Below, in pieces: positions 8,683 through 16,510 of a stretch of 64,000 nucleotides of DNA. Within the stretch, counting starts at the first letter, position 1; the number at the start of each line of letters is the position of its first letter. This DNA comes from PNON01 sp964387025 (GTDB lineage Bacteria; Chloroflexota; Anaerolineae; Anaerolineales; Anaerolineaceae). The translations under genes and the position numbers were made by a program. The notes under the pieces were generated by a model. The model was given only the letters and a program-made list of their open reading frames with translations, had not been told where the DNA came from and did no database searches. The stretch is from contig CAYLUZ010000001.1 in the NCBI GenBank assembly GCA_964387025.1, positions 124,001 through 188,000 of the forward strand. The letters run 5' to 3'.

Positions 8683-9078
8683 TTACTTTACTACCGTATA
8701 TACGTTAAATTTTGGTGGTTTCTCGAGATGTTTTTTCACAGCACATTGATCAGCTGAACGGATCAATGCGTCATAATACTTTGCCGGAAAACTTTCCGGT
8801 ACCTGAATTTCCAACGCTATTTTTTCCACCATTCCTGTCAACGGGTTGGATTCCGTTTTTTCAAGGATCTTTATACCCTCCACAGACAAACCGCGCTGCT
8901 TGCAAAAACCCAAAACATATATCCCGGCGCATGTTCCTATAGATGCCAGAAACAACCCGAAAGGTGCAGGTGCCGATCCTTCACCACCACCCATGGGGGG
9001 TTGGTCAGTTTTTACTGTAAAATCGCTAAAATGGGCGTCCACCTTCGCGCCACCCGGAAAATCTATTAATAATTCCAT
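8683..9078 (-). CDS. OsmC/Ohr family peroxidase-like protein
   Basis: The 131-residue protein shows the OsmC fold: GGEGSAPAPFGLFLASIGTCAG with the first conserved cysteine (C50) and SADQCAVKKHL with the second (C112). In OsmC/Ohr proteins this pair reduces organic hydroperoxides. The sequence is closer to the short YhfA-like subgroup, whose physiological role is less clear. GGAGG precedes the ATG at 9078. It is divergent from the cNMP-sensor gene next door. Confidence 0.88.
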   Translation of the reverse strand: MELLIDFPGGAKVDAHFSDFTVKTDQPPMGGGEGSAPAPFGLFLASIGTCAGIYVLGFCKQRGLSVEGIKILEKTESNPLTGMVEKIALEIQVPESFPAKYYDALIRSADQCAVKKHLEKPPKFNVYTVVK

Positions 9079-9220
9079 ATGTATCCTCCAATTATTTAGT
9101 TAATTCTTAGATGACGTTTACGAGAAAAAGATGTATTTTGACCTTTGTCAGGATGATAATCCTTGTATTGTGGATAAGTGCCACTTTTTATTCACACCGT
9201 ATTCATTTATCCTTACAAAT

Positions 9221-9724
9221 ATGATTATAAAAGACAAGCTCATTAAATCTTCCCTGTTCTATGACCTCTCTGATGACCAGTTGGATGCCCTTACCCGTCT
9301 GGCCGTCCCCTGTAACTACATACTGGAAGATGTTGTCTTTGAACAAAATCAATATGCAGAATTTCTGTATATAGTTCTAAGCGGGGAGATATGCATCCAA
9401 TTTAAACCCCATGATGGCGATGAGATCACTGTTGCCAGGGTGACAGAAGGTGGAATATGCGGCTGGTCGTCAGTGCTGGGGCGCGCAATCTACACATCTG
9501 CTGCCATTTGTACCCAACCCAGTGAAACTCTCCGCTTCCGCGGGAGGGAACTTCAAAAGTTGTGTGAATCCTTCCCCGATACAGGTATAATCATTATGGA
9601 AAGATTAGCGGCAGTCATTGCTGAACGGCTGTCAAATACCAACGAGAAGATCATGCTGTTGTTGTCGCAGAACCTGGTTGGAAAAAAAGAATTTTTGAAA
9701 AGGAGGAATAATGACAATAAATAG
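9221..9724 (+). CDS. Cyclic-nucleotide-binding-domain (Crp/Fnr-type) sensor lacking a DNA-binding domain
   Basis: I prefer the ATG at 9221 because the cNMP-binding fold starts with IKSSLFYDLSDDQLDALTRLA directly after it; an upstream in-frame ATG exists at 9131. The domain includes the beta-roll with LYIVLSGEICIQF and GGICGWSSVLG, and a C-helix ending around residue 145. After it come only about 20 residues, rich in lysine, arginine and asparagine. There is no winged-helix domain as found in Crp or Fnr, so it is a stand-alone sensor rather than a classical regulator. The 3' end overlaps the NifU-like gene by 14 bases, suggesting coupled translation. Confidence 0.82.
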   Translation: MIIKDKLIKSSLFYDLSDDQLDALTRLAVPCNYILEDVVFEQNQYAEFLYIVLSGEICIQFKPHDGDEITVARVTEGGICGWSSVLGRAIYTSAAICTQPSETLRFRGRELQKLCESFPDTGIIIMERLAAVIAERLSNTNEKIMLLLSQNLVGKKEFLKRRNNDNK

Positions 9725-9968
9725 TCCGGATTTTCCTCAAGAAGTACGCTTGCAGGCACTCATTCAGCAATTGGATGCTTACATTGCACATTATCATGGC
9801 GGTTCAGTGGAGCTTGTATCTTTTGATGGTAAAGCGGTAAAAGTTCGCCTGGGCGGAGCCTGTTTGGGGTGTCCCCTGTCCCCAAACACCCTGCACGGCT
9901 GGGTGGAAGGCACGATCAAGCAATTCTTCCCGGAAGTCGAAAGCGTTGAATCTGAATCTCCGTTATAA
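9711..9968 (+). CDS. NifU C-terminal-like Fe-S scaffold protein
   Basis: This 85-residue protein matches the NifU-like (Nfu) domain, which holds and transfers Fe-S clusters. The cluster-binding CxxC is in GGACLGCPLSPNTLHGWVE (C51, C54). AGGAGG lies just before the ATG, inside the upstream sensor gene. The pairing with a cNMP-binding sensor hints that cluster delivery and sensing are linked, but that is inference. A strong terminator follows. Confidence 0.88.
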   Translation: MTINSPDFPQEVRLQALIQQLDAYIAHYHGGSVELVSFDGKAVKVRLGGACLGCPLSPNTLHGWVEGTIKQFFPEVESVESESPL

Positions 9969-9990
9969 ACAATTCTAAAAATAAGCAAAC

Positions 9991-10018
9991 GAAAAGACCC
10001 ATGGTAAGGGTCTTTTTT
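9991..10018 (+). terminator. Bidirectional Rho-independent terminator
   Basis: AAGACCC (9994-10000) and GGGTCTT (10008-10014) form a seven-base stem with a seven-base loop and a following T-run. It separates the NifU-like gene from the convergent minus-strand gene ending at 10031 and probably serves both. Confidence 0.85.
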
Positions 10019-10030
10019 GGTGCCTCAAAG

Positions 10031-10402
10031 CTATTGTTTATCGGTCTTGATCAGCAGTCCAGTAACGATCTGGACTGCACCCAATCCGATCAAAGCAATA
10101 CTGGAAATATCTATCGGGCTGATGATCGCAAAGAATACCCCGAAGGCGATCCAGACACTTCCCATGATGATGGATACCTTTTTCTGCCTGGTTTTCATCG
10201 CAAACTGGTAATCTGTCACAGCCTGCTTACGGGCTAATTCCTCGGGCACACCCTGTGTTCTCAACTCTTCAAATTTCTTCTCGATCTCTGTGTTTGAACT
10301 TGGGACGAGAGGTTTTTTCTTTCTGAAAAAATAATACAGCAGCGCAATAAAACCGGCAAAGCCAACGATCTTCAGCAATAATGTCAGGGATTCATCATTC
10401 AT
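10031..10402 (-). CDS. Hypothetical membrane protein
   Basis: I do not recognise this 123-residue protein. It has an N-terminal membrane helix (about residues 7-25) followed by a basic stretch (RKKKP), then a soluble helical segment (about 38-72) and two hydrophobic helices near the C-terminus (about 76-97 and 99-116). The segment GVPEELARKQAVTDYQFA resembles a short UBA-like helical repeat, but weakly. It is the last gene of the chelatase operon, 48 bases after the SHOCT-like gene. Confidence 0.65.
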   Translation of the reverse strand: MNDESLTLLLKIVGFAGFIALLYYFFRKKKPLVPSSNTEIEKKFEELRTQGVPEELARKQAVTDYQFAMKTRQKKVSIIMGSVWIAFGVFFAIISPIDISSIALIGLGAVQIVTGLLIKTDKQ

Positions 10403-10450
10403 GCGCGATCCTATCCTTCAATAATAAATTGTACAACCGTTGCTTCAATT

Positions 10451-10843
10451 TTATTCAATATAGACTTCCACGTGTTCCCCGCCATCATCATCCAAAACAT
10501 CGATCACCTTGCCGGTTGTGCCACTTTGCAAAAATTCCAACAACTGTTTACGGTCGAGGCCATCAATTTGCGGAGAAAAACGGGCGCCCATCTTCATGCC
10601 GGCATTCACAAGGCTGACAGGCAATCGCACGTTAACGCGTGTCTTGCCTGATTGTGTATCGGTAACAACGACCCGAAACCATTGAGCAGCGGTTCGGGCT
10701 TGGGTGTCGGAGTCAGAATTAGAAGCGTTTCCTTTGGGATTTTTTTCAGAAATCAGGTCCAGCAACTCGATCCCTTCTTCAGCAGAGATTTTCCTTTCCT
10801 GAACCATTTTTAATATTTTTAATCTCTCGTTCGACGTTGCCAT
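10451..10843 (-). CDS. SHOCT-like domain protein
   Basis: The N-terminus (residues 5-30, RLKILKMVQERKISAEEGIELLDLI) is the short SHOCT-like helical pair, also found at the start of YvlB/LiaX-type envelope-stress proteins. The rest (about 55-130) alternates strands such as WFRVVVTD and TRVNVRLPVSLV and ends in an acidic tail. It has no membrane segment. Function is not known from sequence. It lies 58 bases downstream of the VWA chelatase gene, in the same direction. Confidence 0.72.
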   Translation of the reverse strand: MATSNERLKILKMVQERKISAEEGIELLDLISEKNPKGNASNSDSDTQARTAAQWFRVVVTDTQSGKTRVNVRLPVSLVNAGMKMGARFSPQIDGLDRKQLLEFLQSGTTGKVIDVLDDDGGEHVEVYIE

Positions 10844-10901
10844 CCTTAATTTCTCCTGAATTAATTATATCCGATTAAGAATTACCCGTTCGAGATGTAT
10901 T

Positions 10902-11801
10902 CTACAATCCGGCTTTCATTTCTTTCTTGACAGCGCTGTACAAGTTTTCAGCTTTTAGTTCACTCAATGAATAGCAGGGGGATTTCAAGTGTTCAGCCAG
11001 GGATTGGGCCAGACCCTGATCAAAGGCAGCATGCTCCATGTTGATGACCACACTGCGGATGCCATCAAAAGAGATCATATCAGCGAAGCGGAATCCTTCT
11101 TCCTGCGGCGAAAGGTTGCCAATGGATACATTGCCGGCCCCATCCGTTAAGACGATCAACAACGGCTGTACATCCGGATGGAGGATATGTTCACGCTGGA
11201 GAACTTCGTATGCCATTTTTAACCCTGCAGGTAAGGGTGTTTTTCCGCCAACCGGGATCTCAACCAATGCTTTTTGAGCCAGATATACGGAATTGGTCGG
11301 TGGAAGGACCATCGTAGCACGATCTTTCTGGAATACGATCAATCCAACCCGGTCACGGCGCTGGTATGCGTCTGTTAATAATGAGAGGATCGCACCTTTT
11401 GTGGCTGCCATCCGTTCTGCAACCGCCATGGACCAGGAAGCATCCACCAGGAAAAGCACCAGGTTGGCAGCCCTCCTAACCCGCACTTTGCGCTGGTAGT
11501 CCATGGATTGAACTGCGAAGGCGACCTTTTTCCTTTGTTCCGTCCTGCGGGATTGAAATGGAGCAGCAGCCCGGATGGTTGCGTCAAAAGCCAGGTCGCT
11601 GATATCACCTTCTGCCGGCCGGGCTTGAATATAGCGGCCGCGTTTCCGGTCTGTGTGAGTTCGAGATCGTCTTCCCCCGTGCTGACGTACCAGTTTATCT
11701 AACGGAGTATCCAGCCGACGCGGCATAAATGTTTCGCCGGTCTTTACCTGCTGCCCCCCTTCCCACCAGCGTGCATTCCGGTCATCAAAAACACTTTGCA
11801 C
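10902..11801 (-). CDS. Chelatase VWA subunit/domain (ChlD-like C-terminal half)
   Basis: The reading frame holds a von Willebrand A domain with the metal-ion site of the ChlD/CobT class: DASWS (D120, S122, S124), GGKTPL (T188) and LTDG (D220). These proteins help the AAA+ ring drive metal insertion into a tetrapyrrole, magnesium or cobalt. The frame is open well upstream of the first GTG (11801), back to the A-run at 11857-11865. A -1 slip there fuses it to the AAA+ frame: 367 codons plus 318 gives about 685 residues, close to full-length ChlD. The acidic, Pro/Glu-rich linker typical of ChlD then appears in the joined protein. A separate GTG start is the alternative. Confidence 0.85.
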   Translation of the reverse strand: MQSVFDDRNARWWEGGQQVKTGETFMPRRLDTPLDKLVRQHGGRRSRTHTDRKRGRYIQARPAEGDISDLAFDATIRAAAPFQSRRTEQRKKVAFAVQSMDYQRKVRVRRAANLVLFLVDASWSMAVAERMAATKGAILSLLTDAYQRRDRVGLIVFQKDRATMVLPPTNSVYLAQKALVEIPVGGKTPLPAGLKMAYEVLQREHILHPDVQPLLIVLTDGAGNVSIGNLSPQEEGFRFADMISFDGIRSVVINMEHAAFDQGLAQSLAEHLKSPCYSLSELKAENLYSAVKKEMKAGL

Positions 11802-11848
11802 CGGGCGTGGTTCGCCTGTTTGTTTGCTCTCTTCCCCCTCTTCCTCAG

Positions 11849-12958
11849 CTACAGGCTTTTTTTTTGAGCCTCGCCCTCGTCAGCCTGATCCATTTCTGTC
11901 TCATGCTGGGTCTCTTTTTCCTCGCTCACCTGGCCTTCAAGCTGGCTGATCCGCTCCTGCAAGTCTTCCAGGGAGATCTCCACCTGTTGGAATGGCCCGC
12001 GTTTGATGCGGTGAGGTAAAGCCAGTTCTGCCGCAAGGGCAATATCGTGCTCATTGATCGCTTTTCGGCCTTCAAAAGCGGCCTGCGCCCGGGCGGCTTT
12101 TAAGATCACCAGGTCCGAGCGATGGCCATCCACATTTAAGGAGGTTGTCAAAGCAGCAATCGAGAGAAGGTCACGCTTTGTGAAAGTAACACTGTCCAGC
12201 AGCACCCGCGCAGCTTCAATTTTCTGTGAAAGTTCTTTTTCCTGTGGTACAAAACTGCGGTGGAAAGCATCAGAATCCAATTCGAAAGACAGATTGCGCT
12301 CCATGATGAGGACCCGTTCGCGTGTTTCGCGGATCCCGCGGATCTCCACCGAGAGGGCAAAGCGGTCCAGCAACTGAGGACGCAGGTCGCCTTCCTCGGG
12401 GTTCATTGTACCCACCAGGATGAACCTGGCGGGATGCGTGAAAGAAATTCCTTCCCTTTCAACAATATTCATTCCCATGGCAGCCGAATCGAGCAGGACA
12501 TCTACAACATGATCATCGAGCAGATTGACTTCATCGATGTAGAGCAATCCGCGGTTGGCTGCGGCAAGAACACCGGGTTCAAAATGCCTGACGCCCTGCT
12601 GAATTGCCTTTTCAATATCGAGTGTACCCACCACCCGGTCTTCTGTTGCCGAGACAGGTAGGTTGATAAATGGAGTGGCCTTGAGCTCCTCCGGGAGTGA
12701 GCCATTTTTGGCTGCCCGTTCTTTACATTCTGTACACCAGGATAAAGGCAGGCTGGGATCGCAGCTAAAACGGCATCCCGAGACAACATGCACCTTCGGC
12801 AGCAAGGCGGCTAACGCCCGGGCAGCGGTGGATTTAGCAGTTCCCCTTTCGCCGCGGATCAATACGCCTCCAATTCGGGGATTGATCGCGTTCAATATCA
12901 ACGCACGCAGCATTCGTTCTTGTCCTACTATCGCAGTGAAGGGAAAAATTGTTGGCAT
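11849..12958 (-). CDS. Chelatase AAA+ subunit/domain (ChlI-like)
   Basis: The 369-residue frame is a MoxR/ChlI-type AAA+ ATPase. It has Walker A GERGTAKS (36-43), Walker B LLYIDEVNLLDD (138-149), the GTMNPEEGDLRPQLLDRF sensor-1 segment and an inserted four-cysteine loop (C62, C66, C75, C78) that probably binds zinc. It ends in an acidic tail, then KKSL and TAG, immediately after an A9 run. ChlI forms the hexameric motor of magnesium chelatase, and ChlI-like proteins also serve cobalt chelatases with CobN. No CobN or ChlH is in the window, so the metal is undetermined. See the slippery-site entry for the link to the VWA frame. Confidence 0.88.
   Translation of the reverse strand: MPTIFPFTAIVGQERMLRALILNAINPRIGGVLIRGERGTAKSTAARALAALLPKVHVVSGCRFSCDPSLPLSWCTECKERAAKNGSLPEELKATPFINLPVSATEDRVVGTLDIEKAIQQGVRHFEPGVLAAANRGLLYIDEVNLLDDHVVDVLLDSAAMGMNIVEREGISFTHPARFILVGTMNPEEGDLRPQLLDRFALSVEIRGIRETRERVLIMERNLSFELDSDAFHRSFVPQEKELSQKIEAARVLLDSVTFTKRDLLSIAALTTSLNVDGHRSDLVILKAARAQAAFEGRKAINEHDIALAAELALPHRIKRGPFQQVEISLEDLQERISQLEGQVSEEKETQHETEMDQADEGEAQKKSL
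11856..11865 (-). promoter_or_regulatory. A9 slippery run, probable -1 frameshift site joining the AAA+ and VWA frames
   Basis: The minus strand reads GAG GCT CAA AAA AAA AGC CTG TAG in the AAA+ frame. Slipping back one base on the A-run gives CAA AAA AAA AAG CCT GTA GCT GAG, which runs without a stop into the VWA frame. An SD-like GAGGG lies about 11 bases before the slip site. Downstream, GCCTGT (11856-11851) can pair with ACAGGC about 35-40 bases later. Ribosomal or RNA-polymerase slippage could therefore give both a short ChlI-like and a long ChlD-like product. A one-base homopolymer sequencing error is the main alternative. Confidence 0.65.
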
Positions 12959-13494
12959 CCTGTTTCCTTACATGACCAGTACGGTCGAATTGATTTGTGT
13001 ACTGAAGAAGTTTACCACCAGTAAGCATAGCTATCAACTTGTGTAGAACACCAACTACTTCTAACCAAAAAAGTATGCCAGAGGACAAGCGAACGGGTAA
13101 AGCAATGGTAAATCATATAGTATGGGACAACACCGATAAACGAGATCTCACTATTGCTGAGGTCTCTACGGATATTTACTCAATCAGTTCTGATAAATCC
13201 ACAACCTGTTATTTGATAACCGTAAAACGCAGACTCGTTATTCCGCCTGATACGAATAAATCAATATTTCGCCTTAGCTATATTTAAATGCCCAATGAAT
13301 TTCGTCATTCGGCCTGGCAATATCACAATCCAGGGTCATTGTTACATGTATTATGACTTTTGCCATACTTCTCACCTAATCTTATAAAAAGGATTTGAAG
13401 GTTGATAAGAAAGAACTCACTCGAGGGATAAGCTATACAACATTTTTCCTTTTATCCCTTCTGTATACCCGGTGGCTTGTGTTAGCCTAATGCG
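12959..13494. other. Non-coding stretch with a gene remnant
   Basis: These 536 bases hold no convincing intact gene. The 82-codon plus-strand frame at 13039-13287 has no recognisable domain. The only clear coding trace is a 30-codon reductase N-terminus (13274-13366, minus). An eight-base inverted repeat, AGGGATAA (13424-13431) with TTATCCCT (13452-13459), lies between the remnant and the monooxygenase gene. Confidence 0.6.
13274..13366 (-). pseudogene. N-terminal remnant of a dihydrofolate-reductase-family (RibD-C) protein
   Basis: From the ATG at 13366, preceded by a good AGGTGA ribosome-binding site, the frame reads MAKVIIHVTMTLD then CDIARPNDEIHWAF and stops at TAA after 30 residues. This is the conserved start of RibD-C/DHFR-like reductases, normally about 180 residues and usually reading LDGFIA at this point. 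I found no continuation in any frame of the next 300 bases. The gene is therefore truncated. An intact relative from the same superfamily lies 3 kb away (16511-17062), though its N-terminal sequence differs. Confidence 0.65.
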
Positions 13495-13824
13495 TTATTT
13501 GCGGGGTACTTGCAGGTGGGCAAGCGAGTCGTCCGAAAGTCCATGACCTCCAATAGGTGTTGTCTCAAACCGTTCGCCAAAACCAGCAATGAGTGGTTTT
13601 CCAAGCGTAATCGCATTTTGAACTGATGGAAGAGAGAGCGATTCTCGATGACTCGTTTGACTAGTCCAAACTTCAGTGACCCAAATAGCATCTTTATCCG
13701 TTTGATCTTGCGCAACAACATAACTGAGACATCCAGGCATACCCGCTACGCCTTGAATCAAAATGGAAATCAATGCGTCTCGCTGACCTGATACAACTTT
13801 CATTTTTCCAATCAACCCATACAT
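13495..13824 (-). CDS. ABM-domain monooxygenase-like protein (YgiN/antibiotic biosynthesis type)
   Basis: The 109-residue protein has the compact ferredoxin-like ABM fold: MYGLIGKMKVVSGQRDALISIL, then GCLSYVVAQDQTDKDAIWVTEVW, and a helix with HRESLSLPSVQNAI. Members include quinol monooxygenases, heme-degrading enzymes and polyketide monooxygenases, so the substrate is open. It lies in a patch of small unrelated minus-strand genes with wide gaps, which suggests acquisition rather than an operon. Confidence 0.85.
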   Translation of the reverse strand: MYGLIGKMKVVSGQRDALISILIQGVAGMPGCLSYVVAQDQTDKDAIWVTEVWTSQTSHRESLSLPSVQNAITLGKPLIAGFGERFETTPIGGHGLSDDSLAHLQVPRK

Positions 13825-14035
13825 TTGTTGCTCCTATAAAGATTGGGAATGTGGAACGCTCATTTGAAACCACCCAACAGTTTCCTCAACCTGTGTGCAG
13901 GTGGGTGTGGATTCCACCCTTTGAAAGATTCACTCTAAAGATACGATGCGTCTTGAAAAGTATAAAAATCCTACACGCCCAATCTAATATGCCTGTTGGT
14001 TTACCTGGGACGCATTGATGGACATTTTCACTACC

Positions 14036-14530
14036 TTATTTCATCCGATTGTCAAAATAAAACACTGGTCCATCCCAATCATTATTATCAAGATTTTTCT
14101 CCTGATACTTTTCCTGAGTATACTCTGCAATTATTCGTCGCCAAAAAGCCTGTGCGGGATGATTTTGCTTAATTATCCGCACTTCCCATTTGGCAGGTAG
14201 ACGGCGAAAGACTTCAAAGGCAACCTGTTTTCCTACTCCCTGGAGACGATATTTTCGCATGATGAAAAACTCGGTAATTGACCTCTCGTTGCCTGGAATT
14301 ACTACTTCATTGTCGATTAGTACAAAGCCAGCATGTTTTTCATCCACTGTAACTAGGAATGCTGTATGGGTTGATTCAAACCAGAAGTAGTCGAGGTCAC
14401 CATAACCAAAGTTACCGTGTTCATCCAGGTCTTGTCCATCAAATTCAGAGAAGTCATATTGATACAATTCCATCAGGTGTCTAACCAGGTTGCGTTCGGA
14501 TTTTGACGGTATGTGAAGCTGGATATTCAT
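14036..14530 (-). CDS. GNAT-family N-acetyltransferase
   Basis: I choose the ATG at 14530 (MNIQLHIPSKSERNL) because AGGGAA lies the right distance upstream; the frame is open 16 codons further. The protein, about 164 residues, has AFLVTVDEKHAGFVLIDN, then ITEFFIMRKYRLQGVGKQVAFEVF with the acetyl-CoA loop (RLQGVG), and ends with the WEVRIIKQNHPAQAFWRRII pattern of GNAT enzymes. Substrate is unknown. It stands alone with about 200 bases on the 3' side and 180 on the 5' side. Confidence 0.87.
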   Translation of the reverse strand: MNIQLHIPSKSERNLVRHLMELYQYDFSEFDGQDLDEHGNFGYGDLDYFWFESTHTAFLVTVDEKHAGFVLIDNEVVIPGNERSITEFFIMRKYRLQGVGKQVAFEVFRRLPAKWEVRIIKQNHPAQAFWRRIIAEYTQEKYQEKNLDNNDWDGPVFYFDNRMK

Positions 14531-14708
14531 AATGAGTTCCCTATTATAAGTTTCATTTTGCCTCGTGAGTACCACCAACGGGCTACTTTACCTTCAAGAG
14601 CGGGTTAAATAAGTATTTGTTATTAAGCAGTATATACCCGAAGCCTTGCTTTTACGAAATGCTCCACACGAACCGTGGCGGCAGAGTTGGTGTTCACTAC
14701 GGTTGTTG

Positions 14709-15497
14709 TTAGTTCACTGACTGTTTCTTGTGAATTTGTGGCAATATGAGTGCGAATAAAGAAAGGATGAGCAATGGAAGGTGCAGGACCCCCATCCAGC
14801 GTAATTCCGGGTTGAACCAATGTGTTAGATTAAACACTGCATATATTAAGCCATTAAATGCTGTTATCCGATAGGCCAGCATGTTGACATGCGGATAAGA
14901 CAGGATCAACATGAACAAAAAAAATGGTGTAGTAAAGCAAAAAGTCAACCCGTAATCCGGGGAGGTCAGAAGCAAGACTGGACTGAAATCCGGTCGTACC
15001 CCGTTGCCAAAGGTAGTATATGGTGCCCAAAATGCCAATAGCACAAGCGGAAGAAGAAATAGATATTGCCAAGGTATTGAACTAAAAGAAACCTGAAGTT
15101 CATTGCGAAAGGCAACGATCAGCCAGACTAGCCCAAGTACGACGTATAACACCATTCCGCCTGTGTGAATGACAAAACCATATTTTGCGGTTGTCCCCAT
15201 TGTCTGGACCAGGGCGAGGACCAGGTAATTGACCCCCATGTAACCAGCCAAAATACGTCCCATCTTTGCATGATGCCAGGCGATTAAAGTTACCATCAAG
15301 AGAGTCAAGACATGAAAAATCGGGGCATAAGCTTTAAATGGGGTTGTGACTATCATTAAAAGTTTGATGATCACATCTTGTGTTTCCTGCGGAGCATATG
15401 GCTTCTCTGTGTAGAGCGGCAACATGCTCAAAATAATGAACGCTATATAGAGGAACTGGTAAAGCCATTTACGGGGTTTGACTACCTGGTTGAACAT
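14709..15497 (-). CDS. Hypothetical multi-pass membrane protein
   Basis: I place the start at the ATG at 15497 (MFNQVVKPRKW), six bases after GGAG; TTG at 15509 and ATG at 15503 are in the same frame but too close to that site. The protein of about 262 residues has roughly seven or eight hydrophobic helices and basic ends (VKPRK and HKKQ). No motif identifies a family to me. The segment TLLMVTLIAWHHAKMGRILAGYMGVNYLVLA might be part of a DUF-type integral membrane domain. It may be a transferred accessory gene. Confidence 0.68.
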   Translation of the reverse strand: MFNQVVKPRKWLYQFLYIAFIILSMLPLYTEKPYAPQETQDVIIKLLMIVTTPFKAYAPIFHVLTLLMVTLIAWHHAKMGRILAGYMGVNYLVLALVQTMGTTAKYGFVIHTGGMVLYVVLGLVWLIVAFRNELQVSFSSIPWQYLFLLPLVLLAFWAPYTTFGNGVRPDFSPVLLLTSPDYGLTFCFTTPFFLFMLILSYPHVNMLAYRITAFNGLIYAVFNLTHWFNPELRWMGVLHLPLLILSLFALILPQIHKKQSVN

Positions 15498-15615
15498 ATC
15501 CATCTCCAATTAAATTAATGCCGTGAGGGCTAACAGATTGCGTTCGAGAAGAATCATTTACATATCTGGTAGTTGGGCGGGGAGATATTGTTTATTCGTT
15601 CTATAGCATCTTCTT

Positions 15616-16104
15616 TCATGCTCTTGATTGTCTTAAAAGTTGTACCAATTGAAGTCCATCGGTTGGAATACCAGCTTGTATTCCCTGCCATTTGGGATAA
15701 TGGGTTGGAATACTCGTATTTAGAAAATTGAACAAATTGATTATTGTTAATCCGGTCCACGGATCTGCTCCATTAGATACCCACCATAAGATCAGGCATA
15801 CTATTGTAAATAACAAAGAGGTGAGTGGACCACCAATGGTAATTCCGAAATCCTGAGACCACGATAGATCTGCTTTGTTTTCAAGCCGGTATCGACAAAA
15901 GAACAACGCACTCGGTTCGAAATATATTAAGTTCGTTATGCGACCCAATTGAAATTCCCGCTTAGGTCCACAAACTCCCATTTGAAACGAGACTTTTTGT
16001 TTAGTCAGAGCCAAAATCATACTGGCATGTCCCAGTTCGTGTAATGCCATGCAGATTGGAGATGCAACCAACAGATAAATTAAAAACTTGATGACAAAGT
16101 TCAA
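15616..16104 (-). CDS. M50-like (site-2 protease family) membrane metallopeptidase
   Basis: The 162-residue protein has the zinc-binding HELGH (H22, E23, H26) inside its first membrane helix and the second M50 feature near the C-terminus: NLFNFLNTSIPTHYPKWQG followed by PTDG, which supplies the aspartate ligand. The length fits minimal M50 proteases without a PDZ domain. The start is TTG at 16104 with a weak ribosome-binding site, so the true N-terminus is uncertain. Its substrate is unknown. Confidence 0.8.
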   Translation of the reverse strand: MNFVIKFLIYLLVASPICMALHELGHASMILALTKQKVSFQMGVCGPKREFQLGRITNLIYFEPSALFFCRYRLENKADLSWSQDFGITIGGPLTSLLFTIVCLILWWVSNGADPWTGLTIINLFNFLNTSIPTHYPKWQGIQAGIPTDGLQLVQLLRQSRA

Positions 16105-16510
16105 ATTTTCGATCTGGTTACCTCATCTCATTCGCTCAGCCACCCAAGGGTATGTTAGCGAAACACCCCGTGGGGTTCTGGCGAGGATTCGACTTAATGT
16201 AACTCTTTTTAAATTATGGCACTTTTCAGGCAAAACTCAACTGATTCCGAGAGCTGGACCTGATATCCACTGGTCTGTCCCCGTACTTAATATTTCTGGC
16301 AGGTTGGCGTTTACAGACAATGTTAGGGAGCAGGAAAAACCGAAGCCAGAAAAACGCTCGATAATGCGGTAAAATCCACAGCGTCCAGTGCATGCTTGGT
16401 TGGGCAACCACGAACCTGCCAGAACGTTGGCGATTAAAATGCCAAAAGCTCTTCTGTCAAACTAGCAGTGTGGCGGCTTCGCGAACGATAATGATATTGT
16501 CGTTTCTTTA
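16105..16510. other. Long non-coding stretch with a 12-base inverted repeat
   Basis: No gene is visible in these 406 bases. TTCTGGCAGGTT (16294-16305) is the exact reverse complement of AACCTGCCAGAA (16413-16424), and GTTGGCG follows or overlaps both in direct orientation. I see no transposase, no terminator and no clear integron attC site. Confidence 0.6.

Noticed and set aside
9169..9177. A perfect DnaA box (TGTGGATAA) upstream of the cNMP-sensor gene
   Set aside because: It is a single nine-base match. About one chance match per 130 kb on both strands is expected, and there is no cluster of boxes or AT-rich unwinding element, so it is not an origin.
13039..13287. An 82-codon plus-strand open frame
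   Set aside because: It has no recognisable domain, no ribosome-binding site and an odd composition, and it lies in a degraded stretch. I do not call it a gene.
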